Origin: Allorhodopirellula heiligendammensis | GTDB taxonomy: Bacteria; Planctomycetota; Planctomycetia; Pirellulales; Pirellulaceae | Direction of reading: 5' to 3' | DNA: 64,000 bases | Assembly: GCF_007860105.1 (NCBI RefSeq) | Contig: NZ_SJPU01000002.1 | Coordinates: 2,159,739-2,223,738 of the forward strand | Shown here: piece after piece, positions 51,201-57,800 of the stretch | Position numbering within the stretch: position 1 is the first letter of the stretch | Layout of the letters: each line of letters begins with the position of its first letter | Position numbers and translations under genes: made by a program | The notes under the pieces: model-generated | Told to the model about the DNA's origin: nothing | Database searches by the model: none | What the model saw: only the letters and a program-made list of their open reading frames with translations

Positions 51201-53199
51201 ACACCTGGTTGCCCGCCCCGCCTGCGACGACGGACGCCGCCGTGCTCACAAGCAGCGATGACAGAAAGATCGAACCATCGGTTGTGCTGGCACTAAAAGT
51301 CTCGACCGACGATTCAATCGCATCGCCGTCTTGGCCGATCGAGCCGTTGGAGATGAGGCTCACACTCTGCCCCAGGACGTTGTTGGAACCTTCGTTGATG
51401 TCCAGTACTCTGCCGGCAATCGAGGTGATCGTGGCCATATCCGGAGCCGTAACGGTATTGAGCAGGACGTTGCCTTGAACAGAGATGGAGACGTCATCGG
51501 TGCCTTGCGTCCCATTATTATCCAGCACGATTTGATTGTTGCCATCAATATAAGGCGTGTGTCCGTTTTCCTTCGCCAGAACGGCGTTGATGATCATTCC
51601 CGGCCCATTCGAGTCGGCAATGTAAATGCCGCCGTCGTTGGTCGTGGCTGTGAGCGCTCCGATGGCGGTCTCGATCGCATCATCGGCCGTCCCGATGGCG
51701 CTACTGGATCCGGTCGTCGTCAAACTCACGCCGTTGGCGGCAGTTAGGTTAACGTCCGCACCGTTGCCGTCGGTGATCGCGCCGTTCTGAGCGGTCAAGT
51801 CAATGAATGCCGCGCCGGCCGACACGGCACCCAGGGCCACGCCGCCATCTGTATCGGTAAGGTAAATGTTGCCATCGTTCGTCGTGGCGTCGAGCGATCC
51901 GGTCGTCGTCTCGATCGCGTCGTCAGCAGTACCGATCCCATTGTGGGCGCCTGTCGTCGTCAGGCTCACACCGTTGGCCGCAGTCAGGTTGACGTCCGCA
52001 CCGTTGCCATCGGTGATCGCGCCGTTCTGAGCGGTCAGACCAATGAATCCTGCTCCGGCCGTCACCGCACCGAGGGCCACACCGCCCGCCGTGTCGGTGA
52101 TGTAGATGTCGCCATCGTTGGTTGCGGCCGTGAGCGATGTTGTCGCCGTCTCGATCGCATCGCCCGTGGTTCCGATCGCATTGTTGGTCCCCGTTGCCGT
52201 CAAGCTCACACCGTTGGCCGCGGTGAGGTTAATGTCCGCGCCGTTACCGTCGGTGATCGCGCCGTCCTGAGCAGTCAAGCCAATGAATCCGGCTCCCGCC
52301 GACACCGCTCCGAGGGCCACTCCGCCCGCCGTGTCGGCAATGTAGATGTCGCCGTCGTTGGTTGTGGCCGTGAGCGTTGCAATCGCAGTTTCGATGGCAT
52401 CGCTACTCGTACCGATCGCGTTGTTGGCCCCTGTCGTCGTCAGGGTCAGACCGTTCGCTGCAGTGAGGTTGACGTCGGCACCGTTGCCATCGGTGATTGC
52501 TCCATTCTGGGAGGTCAGATTGATGAGCCCGGCACCCGCCGACACTGCCTCGAGGGCCACACCGCCCGCCGTATCGGTGATGAAAATGTCGCCACCGCTG
52601 GTCGCGGCGTTCAAATTGGTGCCATTAATTTCCAACGTGGGATTGGCATCCGTCGACGCGCCAATGCCCGTGGTAGCGGTGAGGTTGATGTTGGTGCCCG
52701 CGATGTCTGGATCACTGGTGTTGTTGTCCGTGATCGCACCGTCGCTTGCAGTAAGTGTGACCGTGTCGCCGCTGGTGACCGGACCATTCAGCGTCACATT
52801 CCCCGCCGCCACGGACAGGTTTCCTGTGAGTGTCAGGTCTGAAATCGTTGCCGCATGGGCGACATCAATGTCGACGGAGGTCACGGCGCTGACCGCACAG
52901 GAGACAACCATGGTGCCGGTTCCCGTGCAACTCGCCGCGTCCGCGCCACTGACCGTAATGTTTTCTGTATCGGTGAATTGGTAGTCGGTGCCGACGAGCT
53001 CGACGGCCAAGGTGCCTGTAGCTGAGCTGCCGTCGTAGCTGAGGGCCCCACCGCTCAGGTCGAGCGTCGCCAGCATGCGGCGATCTTCGAGACGCTCTAG
53101 AAAGAGTGACGCCAAGGTCGAACGTTGCTTAATGCGTCGTCGGCGACGGGAGGATTTTGTACGCAGCGGACGCTCGGATCCAAATAAATTGCTCATCAT
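42295..53199 (-). CDS. Giant LEPR-XLL surface/secreted protein 2 with RTX and dockerin-like repeats
   Basis: About 3634 residues from the ATG at 53199, preceded by AGAAGAAA; a GTG at 53229 would add ten. The N-terminus mirrors giant 1 (SLFLERLEDRRMLATL), as do the haemagglutinin-like body, the Ala-rich insert (48.61-49.25 kb), the FG-GAP-like motifs (FVGDFDGDGIDDLGAW) and the dockerin-like pair (DVNRDGNVTALDALSIINYL; NVNGDGFITALDALHVINHL). Unique to this copy are an RTX calcium-binding block at 45.15-46.2 kb (GGLGDDTITGSDDADLIFGG; GGAGDNQLFGNEGEDTLMGG) and four 80-residue tandem units near the N-terminus. RTX repeats suggest calcium-dependent folding after export. The tail is acidic, without a known anchor. 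Confidence 0.88.
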   Translation of the reverse strand: MMSNLFGSERPLRTKSSRRRRRIKQRSTLASLFLERLEDRRMLATLDLSGGALSYDGSSATGTLAVELVGTDYQFTDTENITVSGADAASCTGTGTMVVSCAVSAVTSVDIDVAHAATISDLTLTGNLSVAAGNVTLNGPVTSGDTVTLTASDGAITDNNTSDPDIAGTNINLTATTGIGASTDANPTLEINGTNLNAATSGGDIFITDTAGGVALEAVSAGAGLINLTSQNGAITDGNGADVNLTAANGLTLTTTGANNAIGTSSDAIETAIATLTATTNDGDIYIADTAGGVALGAVSAGAGFIGLTAQDGAITDGNGADINLTAANGVSLTATGTNNAIGTTGDAIETATTSLTAATNDGDIYITDTAGGVALGAVTAGAGFIGLTAQNGAITDGNGADVNLTAANGVSLTTTGAHNGIGTADDAIETTTGSLDATTNDGNIYLTDTDGGVALGAVSAGAAFIDLTAQNGAITDGNGADVNLTAANGVSLTTTGSSSAIGTADDAIETAIGALTATTNDGGIYIADSNGPGMIINAVLAKENGHTPYIDGNNQIVLDNNGTQGTDDVSISVQGNVLLNTVTAPDMATITSIAGRVLDINEGSNNVLGQSVSLISNGSIGQDGDAIESSVETFSASTTDGSIFLSSLLVSTAASVVAGGAGNQVLVTSTSPSLQIQTITAQGNVTVQNGGGSLLDDNGTDVNITGSTVSLSGASGIGTEVDPLETHTANLSATVSAPASGITPAAVIFIDNNDGGLVAVSSVAATTNGGDVAINYLGGSLSFVGSTQVLNAAGAAVTFETKTGDVKVGLVDAGSSDISIITPGAITDEGNDADVDVRGGSVRLTAGSGIGGDSNEIETDVVSLEATTSAQGIFISEASAFTVSVSATAGDINVSNTTGDMTLGLVSSPSQVTLHTSGAILDGNGADNNVSADTLNLSAANGIGSSGDALEISVNTLTADGGAGGGLWIANSMALALASAAATGGPVSISASGDLTVSSVTATGQDVTLKASGKLIDGNGTTTNVSAASATLNGSMIGTSSDKIETEVSTLTAATTSGGVFVSDVGTGSLTLTATATGQAADIDIDSAGSIVLTTAIAQGDTVKLDAAGTITNGNAPPPPVKSNIIAKTLEITAPGGIGTPTNPLEADVNQVAVADGGSVGANINFTGPLLLTEAALEAAGSGTLTFNADSIAIENISDDTATIASGRSLLLQTTTGAIVFLDPADTIETTGAGTITIQSGTVVESGAVAVLGNLKTAGGNILATADRTITIGQFDAGAGDVTVESHAGIIVDGNGTAVNVIAGTATLAGAAPTARQAELDEEFAIANAAAFTAQAAAEQTTANALEGQLNIANLYVEDLQVAVANDKVAADSAADAYNRATNTSNGLNVAVATAGTVVSAASVATSAAALVAGPAQAIPLTGDLGAGTILAGLQIGLNVAQVALNVASIAATSYAFTVTDLGNEKSAATAQLLADSSSLNLALASQNSLSEANSISLAAAANSAIVRDASERVRDQAILARDQANVIGSAAEPLGLDVSGVVNVTAGPTDSYLEVTGATAIDQIQTTGSVTLISTGAISDADAGAGADVLATGLNIAAAGGIGATTDPIETRVATLNATNTTSGDIVIANIAGDPAALDITGISNSGGGDVVISNQGSTVGGEGITVSGPVSANDATAAVTINSGSPLTIDSDITAAGAIVLTASDTANSGDDLTVMSGATIESTGSSVTLQAGDNIIVESGSTIQASTEIVITADFDDDPADTTGANVMIAGTLVSPTATIGVGDNADDDDTFTIAPQLATPITVDAGDGSDTLNFNANGLAVTIAGNQITAAGMQPVTFNNFEFVNILNASGGGSITLLAAAGDADTLTLTGTGPQAGTFSLNGGVPIAFTDVDSFYFNANDMADVITVAPFATSVLPWNVGVTIDGGTGDDQIIYNNVVGLIDRTSVTATAPQAGHIDSPGVTSALNSQLVSFTNVEEISANANSGEDEQLTVNQRDTSAADTTTLLDDTAELVGLFNVEMENFVGLTLNGRGGNDTFNITPGTIPVFVNGGNPIGSTAGDLINFLPTSTYMLESGPENDSGGLVPSDAQRVSWDHIEQLSVSGGTGGVFQGTNGDDAITIIARDSSTHTAADGVQDFTVSLNAGPSILFLNTPVFTVNALAGDDDIVLQTLDPAAAVWDVDLTIRGGASSSTTGTGQGGDVFSLESQGTQTVTYSPSVIEVAELSSTINISAVEQVGYEGQGSDTLTINGTGRDDNFVVSLGNGGSGSHRSNAAPSFDYTGASDVTVNGGTGGFDVLSLLGGGGVDTVTSTATVVTIADQGTLTLGSNLSRFELRTFGGNDNITLDLDVPGIQNFVDAGDGNDVIDMAGSQGATIFGGLGDDTITGSDDADLIFGGAGQDVIMAGGGDDEVNGEAGNDIIMGGLGTDRLFGGSDSDVFNWNAGDGSDFVDGGSNASDILNVSGSSAADEFMLQPANDSTHLQVILGAGIVDTQGVQQINVNGLGGGDAFTLTDLTTTEVVKVNLDLGAAGSKDMIGVHGRSVTDDLLVSSTGGVVNVAGLEYDVTVKNAAAADQDLLRLLGNEGNDILTAAAGVQDTILMTLEGGAGDDFLSADATLIGGPGDDHLHGGAGDNQLFGNEGEDTLMGGPGNDTFDGGSGFDTILIQGTSASDSIGVDQSSATTLTVQLNGVNDTDTLIAGTIEQAQVDAGQGDDDIGVRISQDLNATPENSLRVTVHGGEPDASDRLLVIDDGIGNTVQNHQGADEQSGTVIVGPLSPVSYSGIEYVNIAPLDTDSSSSTFGGTGSDSLGRIVVFHPDVFSYNSTFHNPTEFSDLVQYTAKPSIAPGSQADPFGLGSELQADVDWYRFTAPKTGTFEFQLLFDAVPVLANGQAGLPGDGQLRLDVFNADGTPITRLPTETNDATQAIGMEAGLSYLVRIQGATPDSINIYDINVADVDAIGPQIVDPDGAGPQQAIEITGIPTYNLFDVKPVSQGPTPLVNSLTIHIQDGPNRFPGFTYGALDPDISSAAGLYTLTGDHNGIIDISAIVVTNAPVTAGGPATATIELQFDSPLPDDRYTLMLSDSIVDPSGNQLDGESDAQEPQGGPTFPSGDGVPGGDFVARFTVDSRAEIGVYADGSVFIDTNGNRQFDPEAIDSDFTNEDIVYKQGEQNSLTIAGNFVRDADGIADGYDKLATYGSFGGALRWLIDTNNNGVPDLVVTTSPQQNGLPFAGNFDDNSVNGDEVGLKSGTTWHLDTDHDFQVDKTLAGNMTGSPFVGDFDGDGIDDLGAWSNDLFVLNLSSGDVDNIDGYTDVSFTFGFPGVREQPFAADFNGDGLADIGLWQPDGTGVVPEEQGEFYVLMSHTRPLADAPLGGGPASVVTVPDRITATIDGSGGTEISFTPQSFGSDFFAAFGDSDALPVVGNFARPSLSASGIPVDPVSLAVLGTTNLDNPFDVNRDGNVTALDALSIINYLNSEQSTSVGSILIESGSTMLDEGPMFNVNGDGFITALDALHVINHLNELDSQIANPEPVAPVIVPAKTPDLFSDREDERTRELATVIHDVAEGLVKSAEDAQPGGSQLRDSANSSQLRVDDFFANWDRETAADRSAARDSDVSFDVELLATPER
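45150..46200 (-). other. RTX (haemolysin-type calcium-binding) block of giant protein 2
   Basis: Two groups of GGxGxDxLx nonapeptides separated by about 130 residues. The first encoded group includes AGDGNDVIDMAGSQGATIFG and GEAGNDIIMGGLGTDRLFGG; the second includes GGPGDDHLHGGAGDNQLFGN and MGGPGNDTFDGGSGFD. The matching part of giant 1 has no such repeats. Confidence 0.8.
48610..49250 (-). other. Ala-rich helical insert in giant protein 2
   Basis: About 213 residues from AELDEEFAIANAAAFTAQAA to RDQAILARDQANVIG, equivalent to the insert in giant 1. Both ends are much better conserved between the paralogues than the middle. Confidence 0.6.
51625..52584 (-). repeat. 240-bp in-frame tandem repeat, four copies
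   Basis: The same landmark (sequence encoding AANGVSLTTTG) begins at the same column exactly 240 bases apart, near 51721, 51961, 52201 and 52441, giving four 80-residue units such as NGADVNLTAANG to AGAGFIGLTAQ. Giant gene 1 has a single equivalent unit (near 40941). The outer limits given are approximate. Confidence 0.8.
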
Positions 53200-53552
53200 G
53201 TTTTCTTCTAACGGGCCAGGCTCATTCACATCGAAGGGCTCCCACTTTAACTTAAAAGTGCAGAGGGCGTAGGCCTCGTTTCCCGCAGAAGGAGCGTGGA
53301 CCCGCTCGCATGGCTTGGACGTCGCGCGATCACGAATGTAAGCGGAGTGCCGTCAGGCACCGGGCGAGGCCCTCAAGTACCGGGTGATGCCGTCAGGCCC
53401 GGGCGCTGACGCGACTCGGTTCACTCATTCCACCCCAATCGGAGCCGATCCCTTCGAGGGCGAGCTTCGCCATCTCGTTTAGCGACCGGTTTGGTGAAAA
53501 CCCATCTTCGATGACGCGCCCTTCCAAAGGACTTGATGGAACTGGCTGCTGG
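53200..53552. other. Intergenic region upstream of giant gene 2 with short direct repeats
   Basis: About 350 bases between the giant gene 2 start and the permease stop. TGCCGTCAGGC occurs at 53348-53358 and 53388-53398, each followed by CCGGGCG within two bases, with another ACCGGG between them. A hairpin CACTTT/AAAGTG (53243-53260) lies in the probable leader. The gap suggests that the exporter and the giant genes have separate promoters. Confidence 0.5.
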
Positions 53553-54887
53553 TTACTCGTGCCGGAGTGCGTCGATGGGATTCATTCGCGCGGCGCGGAT
53601 CGCGGGGTACAGGCCGCTACCCAATCCTACCGCGACAGCGATCACCACAGCGAGTGGAATGGTTTCCATTACGATCGTGGGCTGTGAATCTCGAATCGCG
53701 CTGGGCAATACTGCAAACTGCTCAGGAAACCCCTTGGCGATGAGTAGAATCGCGCCGCGATACATCGGTGGACCAAGAAATCCAAGCACGATTCCTAACG
53801 CAGCACCCGCAAACGATAACAGGATCGTTTCGACCAAGAACTGTCGGACAATATCCCGGCGGCGAGCGCCCAAGGCGCGGCGGATTCCGATTTCGCGGGT
53901 CCGCTCGGTGACACTGGCCAGCATGATGTTCATGATTCCAATACCACCGACCAACAGCGAAATACACGCGATCAAAACGCCAATCCCCAAAAACATCAGT
54001 CTTAGGTTGCGAGCCTGTTCGAGCAGTTCGAGCGGTACCACCACGGCCACGTCTCCCGCGTCTTTATGTTTGGCCGCCAGAATGCTCTCGATCACCTTGG
54101 CCGTCGGCCGCACTTGGCTGACCCGTTCTACCTGCATGGTGATCTGGTTGAGTTCCATGATTTCGACTTGGAACTGGCCGCTGCGGCGAGTGACAATGGT
54201 GTCACCAATACGCTTTTGCATGGTTTCGATCGGGATATAGACGTCTCGATTGAAATCTTGCGAATCCAGCGAACCGCCGATCGCTGCCGAAGCGCTGCGG
54301 GATTCGAGCACACCCACAATGCGGTAGTAATCGGTATGTTCAGGAACATAGATACGTTTACCGACGGGGTCTTCATAGGGAAACAAGCCATCGGCGATCC
54401 CTGATGCGATCACACAGACGTTTTCCGCCCGCGCGCTGTCAGCGTCGGTCAGAAACCGGCCACCCCGCCGCCGCAACTCAAGCCGGTTGACGGTTTTATA
54501 GCCCGGCGTGCATCCGACTAAGCGTCCGGAAATCAGTTCGTCACCATGTGTGAATTGGCGTTTGATCTCGCGGATCGGGACCGCTTTGTCGATCATCGGC
54601 AAGGTGGCGATGATCTGGTCGAGTTCACTACGAGACAGACCATATTTGGACGCCGATGAACCAGCGAGTTTCTCCTCAGGCGGTTTCACCGAGCGGACAA
54701 TGATTGTGGTCGCACCGAGCGACTCAATCTGTTTCTGCACCTGGTTACTTGCACCCTGGCTGATGGCCGTCAACACAATCACCGACCACACGCCGATCAG
54801 GATGCCAAGCATCGTCAGGCCGGTGCGCAACGGGTGCAGCGTCAAGCTCTTGACCCCCATGCGAATTGTTCGCAACCACATCAGCAT
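53553..54887 (-). CDS. ABC transporter permease (MacB/FtsX family)
   Basis: 444 residues. One N-terminal transmembrane helix (TGLTMLGILIGVWSVIVLTA) is followed by a large periplasmic MacB-PCD domain (to about residue 300) and three C-terminal helices forming the FtsX domain: FLGIGVLIACISLLVGGIGI, FAGAALGIVLGFLG and VVIAVAVGLGSGLYPAI. It ends in ARMNPIDALRHE, the usual MacB ending. The ATG lies 14 bases after the ATPase stop, so the three exporter genes form one operon. MacB systems drive mechanotransmission to a periplasmic adaptor and export peptides, lipoproteins or macrolides. Substrate is unknown here. Confidence 0.92.
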   Translation of the reverse strand: MLMWLRTIRMGVKSLTLHPLRTGLTMLGILIGVWSVIVLTAISQGASNQVQKQIESLGATTIIVRSVKPPEEKLAGSSASKYGLSRSELDQIIATLPMIDKAVPIREIKRQFTHGDELISGRLVGCTPGYKTVNRLELRRRGGRFLTDADSARAENVCVIASGIADGLFPYEDPVGKRIYVPEHTDYYRIVGVLESRSASAAIGGSLDSQDFNRDVYIPIETMQKRIGDTIVTRRSGQFQVEIMELNQITMQVERVSQVRPTAKVIESILAAKHKDAGDVAVVVPLELLEQARNLRLMFLGIGVLIACISLLVGGIGIMNIMLASVTERTREIGIRRALGARRRDIVRQFLVETILLSFAGAALGIVLGFLGPPMYRGAILLIAKGFPEQFAVLPSAIRDSQPTIVMETIPLAVVIAVAVGLGSGLYPAIRAARMNPIDALRHE

Positions 54888-54900
54888 CGGCCAACCGCCT

Positions 54901-55773
54901 TCATGAGAGTCCCTGTTTGTTCTTCACCGCGATTGCAGCGGCTGCTTGCAGCTCCCGGGCAGTCTGCCGACGTTCATCGCTGACGGGTTCGTCACTATAA
55001 AGCATACCGTCCTTGAGCCTGACGATCCGGCGGGCACGCTCGGCAACATCGTCCTCGTGAGTCACGAGGATGATCGTCCGACCTTCGCCATTGAGTTGAT
55101 CAAAGAGTGCCAAAATTTCATCCGTCGTGACACTGTCGAGGTTTCCCGTCGGCTCGTCAGCAAGGATGAAGTACGGGTCATTGACGAGGCTGCGGGCGAT
55201 GGCGACACGCTGTTGCTGTCCGCCAGAAAGTTGATTGGGGCGGTGGTCGAGCCGATCGGCAAGTCCAACCCGTTCGGCCAGTTCAACCGCCCGAGCGTAT
55301 TCCTTCGCACCGAGCAGCCCCTGGTAGTACAGGGGAACCTGGATGTTCTCAACAACGGTGAGTTGTTGAATCAGATTGTAGGATTGGAACACAAACCCAA
55401 TCCGGCGACTGCGAATATCGGCGAGCTGATCGTCCGACATCAGGCTAATGTTATCGTCACCAAGGTACAGGCTGCCGGCGGTAGGCTGATCGAGGCAGCC
55501 GAGCATGTTCAAGAGCGTGCTCTTGCCACTTCCCGACGGTCCCATGATTGCTACGTAATCCCCTTGAGGGACATCGAACGATACACCCCGCAGTGCCCTG
55601 ACCGTTTCGCTCTTGAGCACATACTCTTTCGTCAACCCATCAATCCGCGTAGCGAGTTTCGCTGCAGCAATAGGACTCGCTGGCTGATAGGGCGTCATCG
55701 CCGGTTTTCCGGCTGCCGCCGGCGATGGATGTGAGGTGGATGGTTCTCCGGAACGCTGCAGGAAATTTCTCAT
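54901..55773 (-). CDS. ABC transporter ATP-binding protein (MacB/LolD type)
   Basis: 290 residues. After a 45-residue polar N-terminal extension the ATPase core begins at [19 protein letters not shown]. Walker A is [10 protein letters not shown], the Q-loop sits in [17 protein letters not shown], the signature is [15 protein letters not shown], Walker B is [13 protein letters not shown], and the switch His is LVTHEDD. The order and wording match the MacB/LolD subfamily. Its ATG overlaps the TGA of the membrane fusion protein (ATGA). An internal Met (MTPYQPASP) is an alternative start. Confidence 0.95.
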   Translation of the reverse strand: MRNFLQRSGEPSTSHPSPAAAGKPAMTPYQPASPIAAAKLATRIDGLTKEYVLKSETVRALRGVSFDVPQGDYVAIMGPSGSGKSTLLNMLGCLDQPTAGSLYLGDDNISLMSDDQLADIRSRRIGFVFQSYNLIQQLTVVENIQVPLYYQGLLGAKEYARAVELAERVGLADRLDHRPNQLSGGQQQRVAIARSLVNDPYFILADEPTGNLDSVTTDEILALFDQLNGEGRTIILVTHEDDVAERARRIVRLKDGMLYSDEPVSDERRQTARELQAAAAIAVKNKQGLS

Positions 55774-57401
55774 GCGGCCGGTTGGTCGGTATTCTTGGTG
55801 GTCATCTCAGCGGTTTCTTTCGCCTCTCCACGACGGGGAGTAGACGTCGACTGGACGCTTGATTCATCCTCAACCTCTGGCCGGGCACTGACCGTTTCCG
55901 CGCTCGATGTCTCTGCATCAGCGGCGGCGACTGGTTGATACTTCCTGATCATATCGCTGTTGTCCTCAGCCACGACCTCAGGCAGGTCCATCAACGCCAG
56001 GTGCTCGCGGAGATTCAAAACCGCCTTGTCACCAGCGACGAGTCCCTCGGTAATACTGGCCATGGTATCGTTGGTGGCGGAGATCTTCACCTGGCGCGTT
56101 TGGAAATCCTGGACGCCGGTCTGCACCAAGGCGTACATTTTCTTGTCGTGTTCATACACCGCTTGAATCGGAACCTGAGTCGCGTCAGGCAATTGCTCGA
56201 CGAACACTTCGACGGCCGCTGTCATGCCGGTGCGTATATTGTCAGGAGGATTGGTGATCTCAACGATGACACCATACTCCTTGATCGATGAACTGAACCA
56301 GCTGCCCGGTTCGGCATAGCGATTTACTTTCGCAACATGCCCGGTTAATCCTAGATTGGGCAAGGCGTCGATGCGAATCTTTGCGGGCATTCCCTTCTGA
56401 AGCAGCGTGATGCGAGATTCGTTGACCTTGCAACGAACTTGCATTTTGCTCGGGTCGGGCAGACGCACCAGGGTTTGCCGCTCACGGACAACCGCTCCCG
56501 CTTCGACAACAAATTCCGAATCACCACGATGACTTTGTTTGTTGGCGTGCACAACGACACCCTCCGTCGGCGCTACCATCACGCAGTTGGCAATCTGTTG
56601 CTCAATTTCGCGGTACTCGAGTTGCTCTTCGGAGAGCTTTTCGCGGGCGGCGGTCAGGCCGGCTTTCGCAGCTTCAATGTCGCTATCAAACTGCACCAAC
56701 ATTTTACGTTTGGTCAAATCCTGCAAGACTCGCAACCGCCCTTTGGCGGCATCGAGTTGATTTCGTGTATTGGCAAGTGCAAATTTGTCCGCTTCGAGCT
56801 GCAACGAATTGACGAGCCCCTTTGCCACGAGTCGCTCGCTGCTCTCAAGTGCCAACTGAGCCTTCCGCATCTCCTGTTCGGCAATCGCCATCTCACTGAG
56901 GATCGCTTTCTCTTCGGTCAGGAACAAGCCTTCGAGATACTCCTCGCGCGAAATCGTCGCCTGCTCCAACAGAGCTGCTGCCGTCGCCACGGCCGCTTCA
57001 GCAGTGATCACCTCAATTCGGTTTTCCTTCAGAGAAACCTCCAGGTTCGACGAATCCAGTTCGACCAGTTTATCGCCTTTGACTACGTGGGTGCCCTCAT
57101 CAATTACCCACAGAATGGCAGTCCCGGCATTGCCGCGCGCTTCAATTTCACAAATCACCTCCGTATTACTGCTACTCTCAATTTCGCCCTGCTCGACGAT
57201 CGTGTGATCGAATGGACCTTGAGTGACCTCGCTGATCAGCAGATCGTCAGGCGAAATCCGCTTGCTGCGTTCCTTGTACAGGTCATAGGCATACCAGCCT
57301 GCACCGCCGGCAATGGCTAGCAGCACCAGCAATACAACCTTCACCCCGCCATGGCGGGGCGAGGTGACGGAACAGCATCGACTCGAAGCGTGGGAGAACA
57401 T
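55770..57401 (-). CDS. Membrane fusion protein of a MacA/HlyD-type exporter
   Basis: 543 residues from the ATG at 57401 (frame open to 57488). An N-terminal anchor (VVLLVLLAIAGGAGWYAYDLY) leads to a lipoyl half (VICEIEARGNAGTAILWVID, EGTHVVKGDKLVEL), a long alpha-helical hairpin of about 140 residues rich in Ala, Glu and Leu, the second lipoyl half, and a beta-barrel region (MQVRCKVNESRITLLQKGMP). The C-terminus is a low-complexity acidic tail. The adaptor should bridge the MacB-like permease to an outer membrane channel, for which no TolC-like gene is in the window. Confidence 0.88.
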   Translation of the reverse strand: MFSHASSRCCSVTSPRHGGVKVVLLVLLAIAGGAGWYAYDLYKERSKRISPDDLLISEVTQGPFDHTIVEQGEIESSSNTEVICEIEARGNAGTAILWVIDEGTHVVKGDKLVELDSSNLEVSLKENRIEVITAEAAVATAAALLEQATISREEYLEGLFLTEEKAILSEMAIAEQEMRKAQLALESSERLVAKGLVNSLQLEADKFALANTRNQLDAAKGRLRVLQDLTKRKMLVQFDSDIEAAKAGLTAAREKLSEEQLEYREIEQQIANCVMVAPTEGVVVHANKQSHRGDSEFVVEAGAVVRERQTLVRLPDPSKMQVRCKVNESRITLLQKGMPAKIRIDALPNLGLTGHVAKVNRYAEPGSWFSSSIKEYGVIVEITNPPDNIRTGMTAAVEVFVEQLPDATQVPIQAVYEHDKKMYALVQTGVQDFQTRQVKISATNDTMASITEGLVAGDKAVLNLREHLALMDLPEVVAEDNSDMIRKYQPVAAADAETSSAETVSARPEVEDESSVQSTSTPRRGEAKETAEMTTKNTDQPAA

Positions 57402-57800
57402 AGTGGGGAGGGGGGCAAGGAGGGGGGGCAGGGACGAAAAATCGATTGACGATCCCTGAGGCGTGGCAAGGCGATAAATTTCACCCATTTACGAAGCCTA
57501 TTGAGTTGCATCTTGCGTGCAAACACCAATTGGCAACCATGAAACCCCGGTCAACGGCAAATCGATCGGTAGTTTCTACGAAACTCAACCTAAAAAAAGA
57601 TCGATGTCCGTCGTAAGTCCTTTTGAAACAATGTTTTCGGACGAAGTCAACACTGCAAATTCGATTGCACGACGCGACACACCACCACGCGGGAGACAGC
57701 AGACATCATGGCATTACGCCAAATCTTTAGCTGGTCGCGTCAGGTCGGCCACCGTAGCGACGCTATCTCGCCGGCGCATTGAAAACGCAGTTGTACGCCC
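57402..57800. other. Intergenic region between the exporter and the UAP1-like gene
   Basis: About 400 bases. A 95-codon plus ORF (57517-57804) is open but starts without a ribosome-binding site and overlaps the UAP1-like stop. A G-run (57405-57431) precedes the fusion-protein start. I see no other feature. Confidence 0.4.

Noticed and set aside
51625-52584. Regular repeats that could suggest a CRISPR array
   Set aside because: The period is 240 bases, the units are in frame, and there are no short identical repeats with unique spacers or cas genes.
45488-52984. Long plus-strand ORFs (for example 48641-49747, 49772-50872, 45488-46348, 51943-52842) antisense to giant gene 2
   Set aside because: They mirror the repeats and codon bias of the giant gene on the other strand, show low-complexity Ser/Pro/Val composition without domains, and lack credible starts. 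The same pattern occurs over giant gene 1.
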